Positions 19,441-29,213 of a stretch of DNA of 29,288 nt are shown piece after piece; the first letter of the stretch is position 1, and the number at the start of each line of letters is the position of its first letter. The notes beneath the pieces were generated by a model. It searched no databases. It saw only the letters and a program-made list of their open reading frames with translations, and was not told the DNA's origin. Source of the DNA: Coptodactyla brooksi (Eukaryota > Arthropoda > Insecta > Coleoptera > Scarabaeidae); assembly GCA_033557675.1 (NCBI GenBank), contig JAWQRM010000135.1:1-29288 (forward strand), read 5' to 3'. Both the position numbers and the translations under genes were made by a program.

Positions 19441-21429
19441 TAAACATTGTATTGTGACCCTAAAATTTCTGTGAATTAATAGTGTGATTTAATTATTCCT
19501 TTCTATTGTACTATATAGTAGGAAATCATTAATTGAACAACTACTCCTCCTTCTGAGTATTATCTACCTTACAAAATAAAATATTGGTAAGATGTTAAGA
19601 AGCATCCTAGACATCGAGGATGTTTCTCGGTGAACTTTTCGTCGGTAAATTGCAGTCGGTGAACTTTCCTAGAATCAACCAACCCAATATTACTTAACCC
19701 AACATTGCTTTTGCAAGATATCTAGAAAATGCATCGCATTATACTCGTATGTAATTGAAATACTTCATTAGTGTGAATTGCCGCACTCGCGGCAACTCTA
19801 CGACTTTTGTGATAAACTTCATCCTTGTGATTATTCGCTGTTATTGCGTTGAATACTATACTTTTGTATAACCACACGTGCTTTATCTCCCAAGCTTACC
19901 CCTTATTTTCTTCAATTATGACTATACAATATGGAAGTAGTTACAGTGGATTATCTGTAATTATTGGAAAATTATGTATGCATTCCATTATATAATGTAT
20001 AAGATTATTCACATCGCCTTCAATAGCCGATAAATAATAAACTGAAGAGGAAATGTCACAACTGTCACTCACCAATTTCGATGCAATTTGATACAGCGAT
20101 GGAATGGACAAAAATAAGGTTAACGTATTTTTTATACGTGCCCTAAAAGCCCCTGGGGCGAGTAATAAGGGTTGCAAATTGAGGGAAAATGTATTTATTC
20201 GCTTGTATTTTGAAAACAAGAACTGCTATCAAAATGTGGTAATACTGATATATCACACATATATTGAAGGTTGACAGGGGTAAACTATCCTTAGTTTTTT
20301 GAAATAATTTAAAAACTAACCTATCGATTTTGAGGGCGTTAAGTATACGTATAACACGTTTAAAAATTTTAATTCGGTGTTTTTTCCCATTATCTGCAGA
20401 TCACCGCCCGCGAAGTCACGGGAAATACTATATATCCTCTTTCCGCAAGGATGACATGATAAAACTGTTAGATATTTAGAAAATACTTTTAGAAAAACCG
20501 TAAATTAGCACAATAAGGTATTCGAGGTAAAATAAGGTATTTACGACATTTAGTGGTGGTTGAGGTTAATTACCCTAATAAAAATTCATTCTTTCCCGGG
20601 TGTTACTTGCTGATTTTGATGAAATTTAGCAGTGTTTGTTTTCTGCGTGACGTGAAAACCTTTGAAGAATTAAGGGTTAGAAATTAGGGGTAGAGAGTAA
20701 ATTTTCGCCAATACCTCGAAAACGAAAACTGTTATCGAAAAATTTTAAATATCAATTATTATTCTTTTTTAAAAATCTCACTATTCGTGTTGCATGGAGT
20801 AAATTACGCTTATTTTCTTTAAATAATAAAATCAATATAAGATATATTAAGAGATATATTTTCGACTGTACAATCTCATAACTTTGTCAATTTTAGTTCA
20901 ATTGACATGATTTTTTTAGAAAAAATTCTTGGAATGGCGTACTTCAAGAATATGTAAAAACCCAAAAATCGACTTTTCTAACTAGACATGACCCCTTAAG
21001 TCAATAATACATTTTTTGTGAAAGATTTGATAGGTGATTACTAGACTGTCTTTAATACAAACAGATCCGTTAATTACCAGGTTTTCATTATTTGGTCATC
21101 AATCGCTGTGGAAATAACCTAACATTGCATATGGTATTTATTGACTTTATGCAGGTATATATTTAGATAAACAAAGATGATAAGAACAGCAATATTAACG
21201 GTAAACTTGATAAGAACAGTAATATATCAATAACATTGAAAATTAGCTACTGGTTAAACCAAGGGCAACCCTTCATCCTGCAGAATGTGCTATGAGATGA
21301 TGAAATATGTACTAAAGGCGCCATTTAGTACCATAAACATCGGAGTTCAGCTGGTGTCGACGTTATTACGTTGATCAAAACGAAAACAGTCAAGTAAGTA
21401 AAAGAAAGCACAACTCAAAGTAAGCGTTT
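19441..21429. other. Gene-free stretch with repeat scraps
   Basis: No gene recognised. A small hairpin-like pair lies at 19601-19624 (AGCATCCT and AGGATGTT), and GTCGGTGAACTTT-like text recurs at about 19628-19665. The 20400-21000 part contains CCTCGAAAACGAAAA (about 20715), a phrase also seen near 12785 in a mariner-like tail, so part of it may be an old DNA-transposon flank. A 92-codon minus frame (19941-20219) has no recognised domain. Confidence 0.4.
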
Positions 21430-21790
21430 GATTATTTGGAGGTAATAATTTCTAGTAAAGGTGCAGAAATAAGTGAAATAGTAATAAGAAGCACAAACGT
21501 TTCGAATTTACAAAACATTTGCTAGACTGGTGGTGTACTAGGGGTGTGGTTTGTAGAATAAGCAAAAGGAAATGAAAGACAAATATAGAAATAATGGAGC
21601 TATACGACGAACCTCTTATAATCGCAGTAGGGAAAGCTCAAAGGATTCGCTGGCTGGGGCATCTAGTACGATACCCTGAAAATGGGTAGATAAGAGAGGC
21701 GCTAAACTATGAAATTTAGTAACGAAGAACACCAAGAGATAAATTGAACGCAGCCTTCAAAACCCTCAAAACCTTTCTGAGCTGACTCTT
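21430..21790 (+). pseudogene. Non-LTR retrotransposon 3' end (RT thumb and C-terminus)
   Basis: The plus strand reads FDYLEVIISSKGAEISEIVI near 21430-21490, matching the FxYLGxxI...EIxxRI block after the RT palm. In a second frame it gives ELYDEPLIIAVGKAQRIRWL then GHLVRYPENG (21596-21690), the very characteristic RxRWLGHVxRM tail of many insect non-LTR elements, followed by REALNYE and TPRDKLNAAFKTL. The segment normally lying between the two blocks is largely deleted, and there are stops after PENG. An old 3'-truncated or internally deleted fragment; the clade is not certain. Confidence 0.78.
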
Positions 21791-22114
21791 CATTTTTGTT
21801 CTAATATTAATTATTCGTCCATAAACTGTACATACTGTTACTTTTTGATGGAGAGTTTCCTGTTAATGACCACATATGTTCCTGCCTTTAATTTGGCACA
21901 CTGATTTTTTAAAAATAAGTTATTCAACGTGGTGAGAAAAATGTTTTCTACCGTTGCCAATATTATTTCTAACCGTTCCGCCATATTTCCACTCGTTTAT
22001 AATTTTTTGGGCAGTGGTATGTGTTTAATTTTACTATTTTACATTTCTCGAGAAATGTTTTTCCTGCGCGACACATCCTTCACAGTGTATCATTTCGCTC
22101 ATCAAGCAATTTTT

Positions 22115-22154
22115 GTCCGTCCAAGAGGGGTACCTGCCAATAGGGGGGACTGAC
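22115..22154. repeat. Possible DNA-transposon end (CCGYCCAAGAGG type)
   Basis: GTCCGTCCAAGAGGGG and TGCCAATAGGGGGGACTGAC resemble the repeated CCGCCCAAGAGAGGT and CCGCCCAATAGGAG phrases at 23565-23680. The two sites are in the same orientation, so they are not the two ends of one element. The family is uncertain; a pogo/Tigger-type end is possible. Confidence 0.35.
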
Positions 22155-22334
22155 TTTTAGTTTTTATTGTGTATTCCAAATTACGCAGATGTATGTTACA
22201 ACCCAATTTTTAAGTGTGAAATTTATTTATTATGTACATTTAAAGAACACAAAATGTTTATACTATAATATAGGTATGCTTATGCCTATACAACAACAAG
22301 TAATAATATATAATGTAATAATATGATTCCGAAA

Positions 22335-22530
22335 AAATTGAGTTCAGCTTTTTCATAGGCAGAAAATGTCTCGACGGATTTGCCATTGCTTGCCGAGGGG
22401 CAACCGTTTTTTAAAAATATGTGAAATGTACAACCACCCGGGCCGGGAGTTGAACCCGTGACCGGTCGATTTGCTTTGGCTAATATGCCACGCACTGTAG
22501 CACACTCTCTATTAGCTACGGCGACTGACA
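22335..22530 (-). mobile_element. tRNA-derived SINE
   Basis: On the minus strand, GTAGCTAATAGAGAGTG (about 22518-22502) resembles an RNA polymerase III A box and GGTTCAACTCC (22456-22446) a B box, about 50 bp apart, as in tRNA-derived SINEs. Downstream comes GCCCCTCGGCAAGCAATGGC and CTGCCTATGAAAAAGCT, resembling the body of a widespread insect SINE that ends in a CTGCCATGAAAAAGCTCCTC-type segment. The anticodon arm does not fold as a real tRNA, so it is not a tRNA gene. The 3' end and target duplication are not clear. Confidence 0.65.
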
Positions 22531-22672
22531 ATACAAGTACAGAACATAAAATAACGCAATTAAAGGAAGAAACCAATTCAATCCAACAACAAAAACAACA
22601 ATAATAACTGCTACCCTATTCAGTGTACTTAAAAAATACAAATGAACGTTAGAGGTATCTCACTATAGTAAT

Positions 22673-22740
22673 ACCCCGCTTAACGCTGTTAATGCGTGCA
22701 CATAATGTTGAGCGTTAAGCGTATCAGCGCTGGGCGGGGT
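22673..22740. repeat. GC-rich hairpin, possible transposon terminus
   Basis: CGCTTAACGCT (22677-22687) is perfectly inverted at 22711-22721, and ACCCCGC (22673-22679) is inverted at 22734-22740. The leading AGTAATACCCCGCTTAACGC looks like the start of a Tigger/pogo-type terminal repeat, but the partner end is not found. Confidence 0.6.
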
Positions 22741-22899
22741 CACACGTGTTTAACCTTAAAAGTGCACGAACCGTTTGCAGAACATTTTATTGCGCAAAAT
22801 GCTTATTTTGCACTTTAAAGGTAAATAAGAAATACAATAACGAATGACAGATGAACGAAATAGTGGGTATTTATTACACTATACATGTTTTAACAAAAA

Positions 22900-23441
22900 A
22901 TTATTCTAAATAAAATATAATAAAAATAAATAAAATAAATGTAAAAAATATATAAAAATGAAATGTAATTTCACGTCTAAATATACATGATAGCTGCGGT
23001 GATGATCTGATTGAAATGAAGTACTGGGGATAGGGCCGTTAGACACATTCGATTTTTTTTGTTACGACGAAGTCGAATGTGTATTGCCGCTTTCGTTTTT
23101 TCTCTCGAAGCAATTCGTTGTATATTGGGATATCGCGTCTAAAACATCTCTTCTTACTTTTTAACTTCGTTCACAATCGGGATCATTTTCTACAAATTTA
23201 CCTAAAATTTCAATAATCGTATCAATTTGGCTGATAAAAGCAGTAGAAAGTCTCTTGTTGTCGCTTCATCAGATGTGAAAGAGTCATCATCCTTGCATAT
23301 TTCTCGCGTGTCCTCAGATAAATCGTTATCTTCTTTATCTTCATCATGCGCGTCTATAATTTCCATTTTTTCTTTCATGCTAAGTATTTTACTCTCTGCC
23401 ATTCCGATATCTGTCCACTTCAACAAGCCAACATTGAACAA
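22900..23441 (-). pseudogene. Possible transposase C-terminal remnant, family unclear
   Basis: The minus frame 23441-23202 has an acidic, protein-like stretch (EIIDAHDEDKEDNDLSEDTR, SFTSDEATTRDFLLLLSAKL). After a one-base frame change it continues as TIIEILGKFVENDPDCERS, a stop, then KVRRDVLDAISQ (to about 23120). The acidic linker plus a short helical C-terminus resembles the ends of pogo/Tigger or Jerky-type transposases. It lies between a candidate terminal hairpin (22673-22740) and CCGCCCAAGAGAGG repeats (23565-23680). No catalytic motif is visible, so the assignment is weak. A hairpin (ACACATTCGA with TCGAATGTGT) lies at about 23042-23081. Confidence 0.28.
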
Positions 23442-23564
23442 GGCAAATCAGAAGAAAACGAAAACCCTTTCTGTGGGTATCCTCAATTTCTTTTCGGGGC
23501 TATCTAAGAGAGGTTTTGTTCTAATTTTAAGAAAAGTTACTAGCCGTATCCAGTTAAGAAAGAG

Positions 23565-23690
23565 TCCGCCCAAGAGAGGTTAAATGGTTCAAAAAGGACA
23601 CGAAAATTTTGGTTTTAGGAATATTATCCGCCCAGGAGGAGTGTCCGCCCAATAGGAGTGTCCGTTAGGTAGGTTCCAGGTTATACCGGA
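23565..23690. repeat. Cluster of CCGCCC-type short repeats
   Basis: Variants of TCCGCCCAAGAGAGGT or TCCGCCCAATAGGAGTG occur at about 23565, 23627 and 23645, with a related TCCGTTAGGTAGGTTCC at about 23661. This looks like the subterminal repeats of a DNA transposon. Confidence 0.5.
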
Positions 23691-23699
23691 ATTGAAAAT

Positions 23700-24978
23700 T
23701 TATTGATAAAATAAATATTAAAGTAGACGTCTGCATAATAAAAACGACAAAATTCATGGTAGTAATAAAGTGCATTATTCTTCAGCAATATTAAAATTTC
23801 CAACATTGAGCCACAATGCAGCGTTCACTTGTTTCTTTTATAAACATATGAGATTTTAGGAAGGTATTTAATTTAATAGCGAGATGCAAGTTGCTTCTGT
23901 ATGATAACAATGTACTACTATAAAGGCTATCTCTTGCAAGCTAGTTGTATATTGAATGCCATTAGATAATCTTTTATTGACAGTATACAGCACCAGTTTG
24001 GTAATTGGTTCAAAGCGTAAATGTTTAAATGTTGAACGGTTGAAAGATTGGAAAGCCAAGCTAAGTAAGTGATAGAAAATAGAACTTTTCCCGTTTCTCC
24101 ATTTACTATAAAGAACTTATGAAGTTTAGAAGCGACAATAACAAATGAGATGAGATGCACCAAAACCGAATTTTATGGATATAAGAAAAGATAATGTAGC
24201 TTAGACATAATAGACTAACATACCAAAAACTGCGACAATTCAACTAGAGCCAGAGGTTTCGACATGTAATAGAGGTCAATTTTAAAACTATGTGCTTCGC
24301 GAGTTGCATACTCTAGCGATTTAATTAATTATTACTATAACACAGCAGTAATATTAATAACCAAAAAAGCACTAATAAATTGAATAGAAGTAATATAATA
24401 ATGTAATTTTAGTACTGGTAATTAAAAGGAATTAGACATTTAAGTCCAGAGTTTTGTACAGTAATAATAGTAAAGATGAAGACTTATTTTTTTATTATTC
24501 ATTCTTTACAGTAACCCTTCCTAGCTAATTATTAAAATGTCACGTATTTCGAAACAAACATAGTTAGCGATTTGTCAGGTCCAATATATTAAATATACAA
24601 TATATTAAATATAAACAGAATATATTAAATGTAATATAAGCGGTGCAACATAGCGGCGATAATGTTAATAATTAACATTGATGAGAAAGCTTATCTTTGA
24701 AATATGTATAGTAATTTTGATAGGGGTGTTTATTAGTGCATATTTTGCATCTTAATAGAAAATTGTCTAATCTATTTCTAACTTTTCGGTCTGTGTATTG
24801 AATGATCTGAAATAGCTTTCAAAAATTATTCTATGCCGCACTTATGGTAATAATATTGGATTAGATTATCTTGGGTGAGAGCTATTTTTCTCTACCAAGA
24901 TGTATTACATGTCAATTTAGGTATATCTCAGCAGGAATGCGAAATAAAGTACGGAAAAAATGTATATGTGATATGATA
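23700..24978. other. Gene-free AT-rich stretch
   Basis: No coding region recognised. Overlapping minus frames at 23868-24163 have no recognisable domain. A short tandem repeat (AATATATTAAATAT, three imperfect copies) lies at 24583-24634. Confidence 0.5.
24583..24634. repeat. Three imperfect copies of AATATATTAAATAT
   Basis: A short low-complexity tandem repeat, probably slippage-derived. Confidence 0.6.
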
Positions 24979-26674
24979 TACAGACTGTTCCTAAATATCC
25001 TGTACAAACGGAAGGGGGTAATTTTTTGGTTTATTTTATGACTGAAATTTCAAATAAACTTAGGCCCGCAAACGCTTCGTTACCATCTACAGGGTGTTCT
25101 AATTTGAATATTTTTTTAGTTTTTTCTTTGTAGCTCCTACAATGCGTGAGGTATTTACCTCAAATTTTGGAATAAGGTAACGCAATAGGAGTTAGGCAAT
25201 AGGATGTCAAGCGATTGTCAAAATCTACACGGTGATATTTTTTCAGGGATCGTGTCCCCTTTTCTCCCCCTAAACATTTTTGCGTTGCGCCACTGATCGA
25301 TTTTAAAAATCAAAATCATTTTTCTATCTTATTTAGAAACTTTTTCTCCTCTTGTAGTTTTTTCGTATCTCCGACCCTTATCGAAAAAAAATAAAAACCG
25401 ATTTTCTGTAATTAGCTAGATGAAACTAATTTCTTTGAAATGCTCGCTAGTAGGCTATGGCTTTATTTTGATAATCTTTTGATTTTGACATCTCTATTGA
25501 TTTTGACATCTGGCGTTTCAAATCGTAAGTTGTATCAACATTAAGAGTTGTGAAGTGTAAAAGTGTTTTAAATACTCGCTATAATCTCGTTATAATGATA
25601 ATTTAAACGAATTCTGAAATGGCTGAGATGCATTTTATCTACGGTATTACGAATGGAAATGCAAGAAAAGCCAGACGCCTGTACATGGAGCGCTATCCAA
25701 ATAGAATAATACCTGATCGCTGAATATTTTCGAATATTCATAGGCGTCTTGTGGAAACTGGAACTTTTAAAAAGAACAGTAATAATGCAGGTAAACCACG
25801 TACTGTTCGAATACCATAGATCGAAGAAGCTGTTCTAAATAAAATAGAAGAACACCCAGAGATCAGCGCTAGAAAAATGTCATTATTATTAAATATTAGC
25901 TATCAAATTATTTGATGTATCTTGCTTGATTCTCTGTTATACTCTTATCACATTCAAAGGGTGCAGGTGCTCTTTCCCCGGGATTTTCTTTTAAGGATTA
26001 ATTTCTGCAGGTGGTACCTTAATAGGCTAGCCGCAAACCCCAACTTTTATTGTATCTTCCTTTTTACTGACCCAGGCAATTTTTCAAGGACTTCCGTTAT
26101 GAATTTCCATAACAACCATTTATGGACAGACGAGCATCCTCATGAATTGTCGAAGCTCATTTTCAGGAGCAGTTTTCATGAAATATGTGGGATGGTATAA
26201 TCGTGATGGGATCATTTGATTGGTCCTTTCTTCTTACTTCGTCGACTTACTGGTGACTCATATAGGCACTTTTTGCAACACGAGTTGCCTTTATTACTTG
26301 AAGACTTACCTCTTATGCTGAGAAATCAAATGTGGTTCATGCATGATGGCGCCCCAGCACATTTTTCTATTTTGGCTCGGGAGTATTTAAATGAGGTATA
26401 TCAAAACAAGTGGATAGGACGAGGTGGACCTCAGCCATGGCCCCCTAGGTCCCCTGATCTAAGTAGCCTAGATTTTTTCCTATGGGGGCATCTCAAGTCT
26501 CTAGTGCATACAACACCGGTGAATACGGTCGATGACCTGTGACATCGAATAATAGATGGATTTGAAACCGTAAGAAATACTCCCGGGGTGTTTGAAAGAG
26601 TGTGAGAATCAATGCGAAGAAGATCGGAGGCCTGTATAATGGTTGGAGGTCATTTCCAACAATTTGTGAAGTAG
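24979..26674 (+). mobile_element. DD41D mariner-like element, right end lost
   Basis: The left end starts near 24979 (TACAGACTGTTCC after TA). The long leader contains a second TACAGGGTGTTCTAATTTG at 25089. The transposase follows at 25619-26674. I found no inverted partner of the left end in 26675-27250, so the right terminus appears truncated. Confidence 0.7.
25619..26674 (+). pseudogene. DD41D mariner-like transposase, frame kept but seven stops
   Basis: The ATG at 25619 to the TAG at 26672-26674 is 352 codons in one unbroken frame, interrupted only by stops at codons 35, 67, 99, 194, 196, 308 and 329 (five are TGA). The N-terminal DUF4817-like helix-turn-helix reads MAEMHFIYGITNGNARKARR. 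The catalytic region has IFLFTDPGNFSRTSVMN (first Asp; the usual DE is DP), MWFMHDGAPAHFS (second Asp) and WPPRSPDLSSLDFFLWGHLK (third Asp, 41 residues after the second), which defines the DD41D type. The C-terminus is FQQFVK before the final stop. An intact enzyme would be about the usual 350 residues and cut at TA sites. Several TGA stops could be CGA codons changed by C-to-T transition. Confidence 0.93.
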
Positions 26675-27249
26675 TTTTTTGTCTAATTGTTGTTAATTGT
26701 TAATTATTGTAGTTAAAACCTAAATAAGTTTTTTATTAAATAAATCGTTATTGCTACAAAATGATATATTCATAATTGATAATGAAAAATTCGTATAATA
26801 TATAACCAGAAGGAATCGCCGATTTATATATAGGCGATCTATAAATATAGATAAACATAATTATCATTTGCAAACTTATTCCGTCATTGCTTCACGCATT
26901 GAAAGACAATAACAAAATTATATTATTTACGTCCTCTGCTAATACTCCTGAAAATGCTAAAAGTGAATTGATATCATCCTTTCTATTGTTACAATAATAA
27001 GTTAGCAAGTTAAAATCTGGAAATTCATTGTTTTGAACGAATGCAAAATAGTTACTCAATCATCGGCGTGCGTTGAGAACTTTCTGGTACTGTTTGGTAC
27101 TTCTATAATATTATTAATATTAATTCATAATTATATTATTTTGTTTTAACGCATTCCAAGCAGCTTTCGAACTTTTATTAGAAAAAAGATAAGTGATAAT
27201 TTGACAATTGATTTCGTAACTGTTTATAATAATCCCAATGATCCAGGCA
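26675..27249. other. Gene-free stretch
   Basis: AT-rich with no recognised gene. A 6-bp hairpin ATCGCC and GGCGAT lies at about 26817-26840. Confidence 0.45.
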
Positions 27250-27339
27250 ACGAGTTCCCAGTGACCAGTTTCAACAGTATTAAACACAATTAGGGTAGGA
27301 GTTATGTATATAAGTTGTGCACAGAGTTTCTGTTTTCGT

Positions 27340-27381
27340 TCTCCTGAAGAAGGTTTATTAGATGAACCGAATATGTCGAGA
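27340..27381 (+). ncRNA. Hammerhead-like motif in left arm (copy 3), 3' core damaged
   Basis: TCTC (27340-27343), CTGAAGA (27344-27350, a valid C3-A9 box since position 7 is free), an extra A (27351), stem II GGTTTA with TGAACC (27352-27357 and 27363-27368, one G-U pair), GAA (27369-27371), then ATGTC ending at 27377 and GAGA (27378-27381), which pairs with TCTC. Compared with the right arm, about three bases of the GAAACA segment are missing, so stem III is lost and the motif should be inactive. Confidence 0.55.
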
Positions 27382-28093
27382 TTCAAAACAGTGCTGTTAT
27401 GGTTAAGGAGTTTGTTAGTTTTAATAAGCTTCAGCACTAACTTTACTTTCCAACTTTACTAGCTTTAACTTAAATACAAGTTCGCAAGACACCAGGAAAT
27501 TAATGCCAATCATAACAAAGTGTATTTATGTTTTTTTTTTGTTGAATAGTTTCGGAGATACATACCTACGAACGCAGAAGTCAATTACTCTTGTAACGAT
27601 TTTAGTTGTGCGTACGGTAATTTTCATTGGTACTACTTCTCGTACCAAAATATGTCGGTATAACTTAAGAAATTTCAGAGATTTATAGTAAAGTCCAATT
27701 TCTGAGAGCCATTTTTGAACGACCACAGTGTCGTTGGGTAGCGTTTTGGGAACTATGTTCCTTGTAACCCTTCTATGTTCATTCCCGTAATACACTCTAA
27801 TATATACATCAACACCTACATTTTCCTCTCACACTCATTTTTCACATCAACCGTGTAACATAAGACTGACAACTCCTATTCCATTTTTATGGCCACTGTA
27901 CGAAAATAACAATTTTTTCATGGTCATATATTTATAAACAGAAAATTGCCTAATACACAAACATGAGCTGGATTGACGTACCACATAGTACATATCTTTG
28001 GAAAGCGATCAACAAATGCTATCTATGAGTTTAAATACAACATCAAGGGTTTGTTTTATTAAAGCGTTGTGTCGTTAAAGAGCAATAATCAAG

Positions 28094-28134
28094 TAAAACG
28101 AAGTCACCACTACGCCAAAATTTGTAGAGAGGAT
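28094..28134. repeat. PLE terminal block shared with 5971-6030 and 9286-9345
   Basis: TAAAACGAAGTCACC and CACTACGCCAAAATT are the reverse complement of the block after the first hammerhead-like motif, so the two loci carry the same repeat unit in opposite orientation. Confidence 0.7.
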
Positions 28135-28177
28135 GCTCGACGCACGTTTCGTTAACCAAGTTAGCATCATCAGGAGC
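28135..28177 (-). ncRNA. Hammerhead-ribozyme-like motif, PLE-associated (copy 2)
   Basis: On the minus strand: GCTC (28177-28174), CTGATGA (28173-28167), an extra T (28166), stem II GCTAAC (28165-28160) with GTTAAC (28156-28151) around a 3-nt loop and one C-A mismatch, GAAA (28150-28147), minimal stem III ACGT/GCGT, GTC (28141-28139) and GAGC (28138-28135), which pairs perfectly with GCTC. All conserved core bases are present. Stem I differs from copy 1 (GTTC with GAAC) by a compensatory pair change. The GAAAC..GCGTC arrangement is the minimal stem III form known from PLE and satellite hammerheads. Activity is not proven; the extra T is a caution. Confidence 0.68.
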
Positions 28178-28213
28178 GATGAAAGACAGTCTTTCATCGC
28201 TCCTGATGATGCT
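28163..28213. repeat. Perfect 25-bp palindrome with 1-nt centre
   Basis: 28163-28187 and 28189-28213 are perfect inverted copies around a single A (28188). Each half contains the CTGATGA box with its stem I strand, but only the left half continues into a complete hammerhead-like motif; the right half diverges right after CTGATGATGCTAA. Confidence 0.92.
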
Positions 28214-29069
28214 AAATTTCGTCTAATGGCTATGGAAAACTTGTACAAAGTTTATTTATTAAAAAATTTGAATAACAGGTTTTCTTGAATTATTATTATT
28301 GCTCCTTAATGACATAACGCTTTAATAAAAAACTAATGGATAGCATTTGATTGTTGATCGCTTTCCAAAAATGTGTAATATGTGGTACGTCAGTACAGCT
28401 CCTGTTTGTGTATTAGGCAACTTTCTGTTTATAAATATATGACCATGGAAAAATTCTTATTTTCGTACAGCAGCCATAAAAATGGAATAGGAGTTGTCAG
28501 TCTTATGTTACGCAGTTGATATGAAAAATGAGTGTGAGAGGAAAATGTAGGTGTTGATGTATATATTAGAGGATATTGCGGGAACGAATACAGAAAGGTT
28601 ACAAGAACATAGTTCCAAAAATGCTACCTAACGACGCTATGGTCGTTCAAAAATGGCATCTAGAAATTGGGTGTTGTGATTTCTTAGAAATCTCTGCAAT
28701 TTCTTAAGTTAAACCGACACATTTTGGTACAAGAAGTAGTACCAATGAAAGCTACCGTACGCTCTGCTAATATCGTTGCAAAAGTAATTGAACTCTGCGT
28801 TCGTAGATCTGTATCTCTGAAACTATTTAACCAAAAAAATATAAATACACTTTGTTATGATCGGCATTAATGATGACTTGTGAATTTATCATATGTTTCC
28901 GCTTCGTACATTCCTTATTAGTCATCAACAAATTACTAAATTTTTACTTGACGTTTGTCTACGTACACCTGTATTTTTGGAAGCAAGTTAAAGCCAGTAA
29001 AGCTGGAAAGTTAGTACGGAAACTGATTAAAACTAACAAACGCTTTAACCATAACAACACTGTTTTGAA

Positions 29070-29116
29070 TCTCGACATATGTTTCGGTTTATCTGGTAAG
29101 CCTTGTTTAGGAGAAC
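29070..29116 (-). ncRNA. Hammerhead-like motif in right arm (copy 4), 5' core damaged
   Basis: On the minus strand, GTTCTC (29116-29111) is followed by CTAAACA (29110-29104) in place of CTGANGA: both conserved G residues are changed. The 3' half is intact: GAAA (29085-29082), stem III ACAT/ATGT, GTC (29076-29074) and GAGA (29073-29070). It is the inverted partner of 27340-27381. Confidence 0.55.
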
Positions 29117-29213
29117 GAAAACAAACTCTATGCATGACTTATATACCTAACTCCTATTCTAATTCTTTTTTAATACTGTTGAAACTTATCACAGTAACGA
29201 ACTTTTAAGTACT

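Larger units (their letters stand above)
27250..29203. repeat. Giant inverted repeat (fold-back), probable PLE terminal repeats
   Basis: The left arm (about 27250-28093) and right arm (about 28284-29203) are inverted copies over their whole length, diverged by perhaps 15-20 percent by eye. Shared blocks include TTTCAACAGTATTAAA (27267), the CTCGACATAT region, ACACTTTGTTATGAT, GATCGCTTTCCAAA and GTTGTCAGTCTTATGTTA. The right arm carries roughly 80 bp more near 28875-28975. The centre (28094-28283) holds a hammerhead-like motif and a perfect palindrome. Neither arm codes for a recognisable protein. PLEs are known to carry terminal repeats in direct or inverted orientation with hammerhead motifs, so I infer a non-autonomous PLE derivative. 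Confidence 0.85.

Noticed and set aside
19601..19665. Hammerhead-like stem III on the minus strand (GAAACATCCTCGATGTC)
   Set aside because: Stem III and a GUC-like triplet are present, but there is no CTGANGA box or stem I partner upstream; most likely a chance hairpin.
19941..20219. 92-codon minus-strand frame as a host exon
   Set aside because: The composition is somewhat protein-like, but no family, splice frame or start context supports it.
22425..22530. True tRNA gene
   Set aside because: A and B boxes are visible, but the acceptor and anticodon arms do not fold, and a SINE body follows.
24241..24275. Another hammerhead copy (GGTTTCGACATG)
   Set aside because: The orientation and order of GAAAC and GTC are wrong and no core box is nearby.
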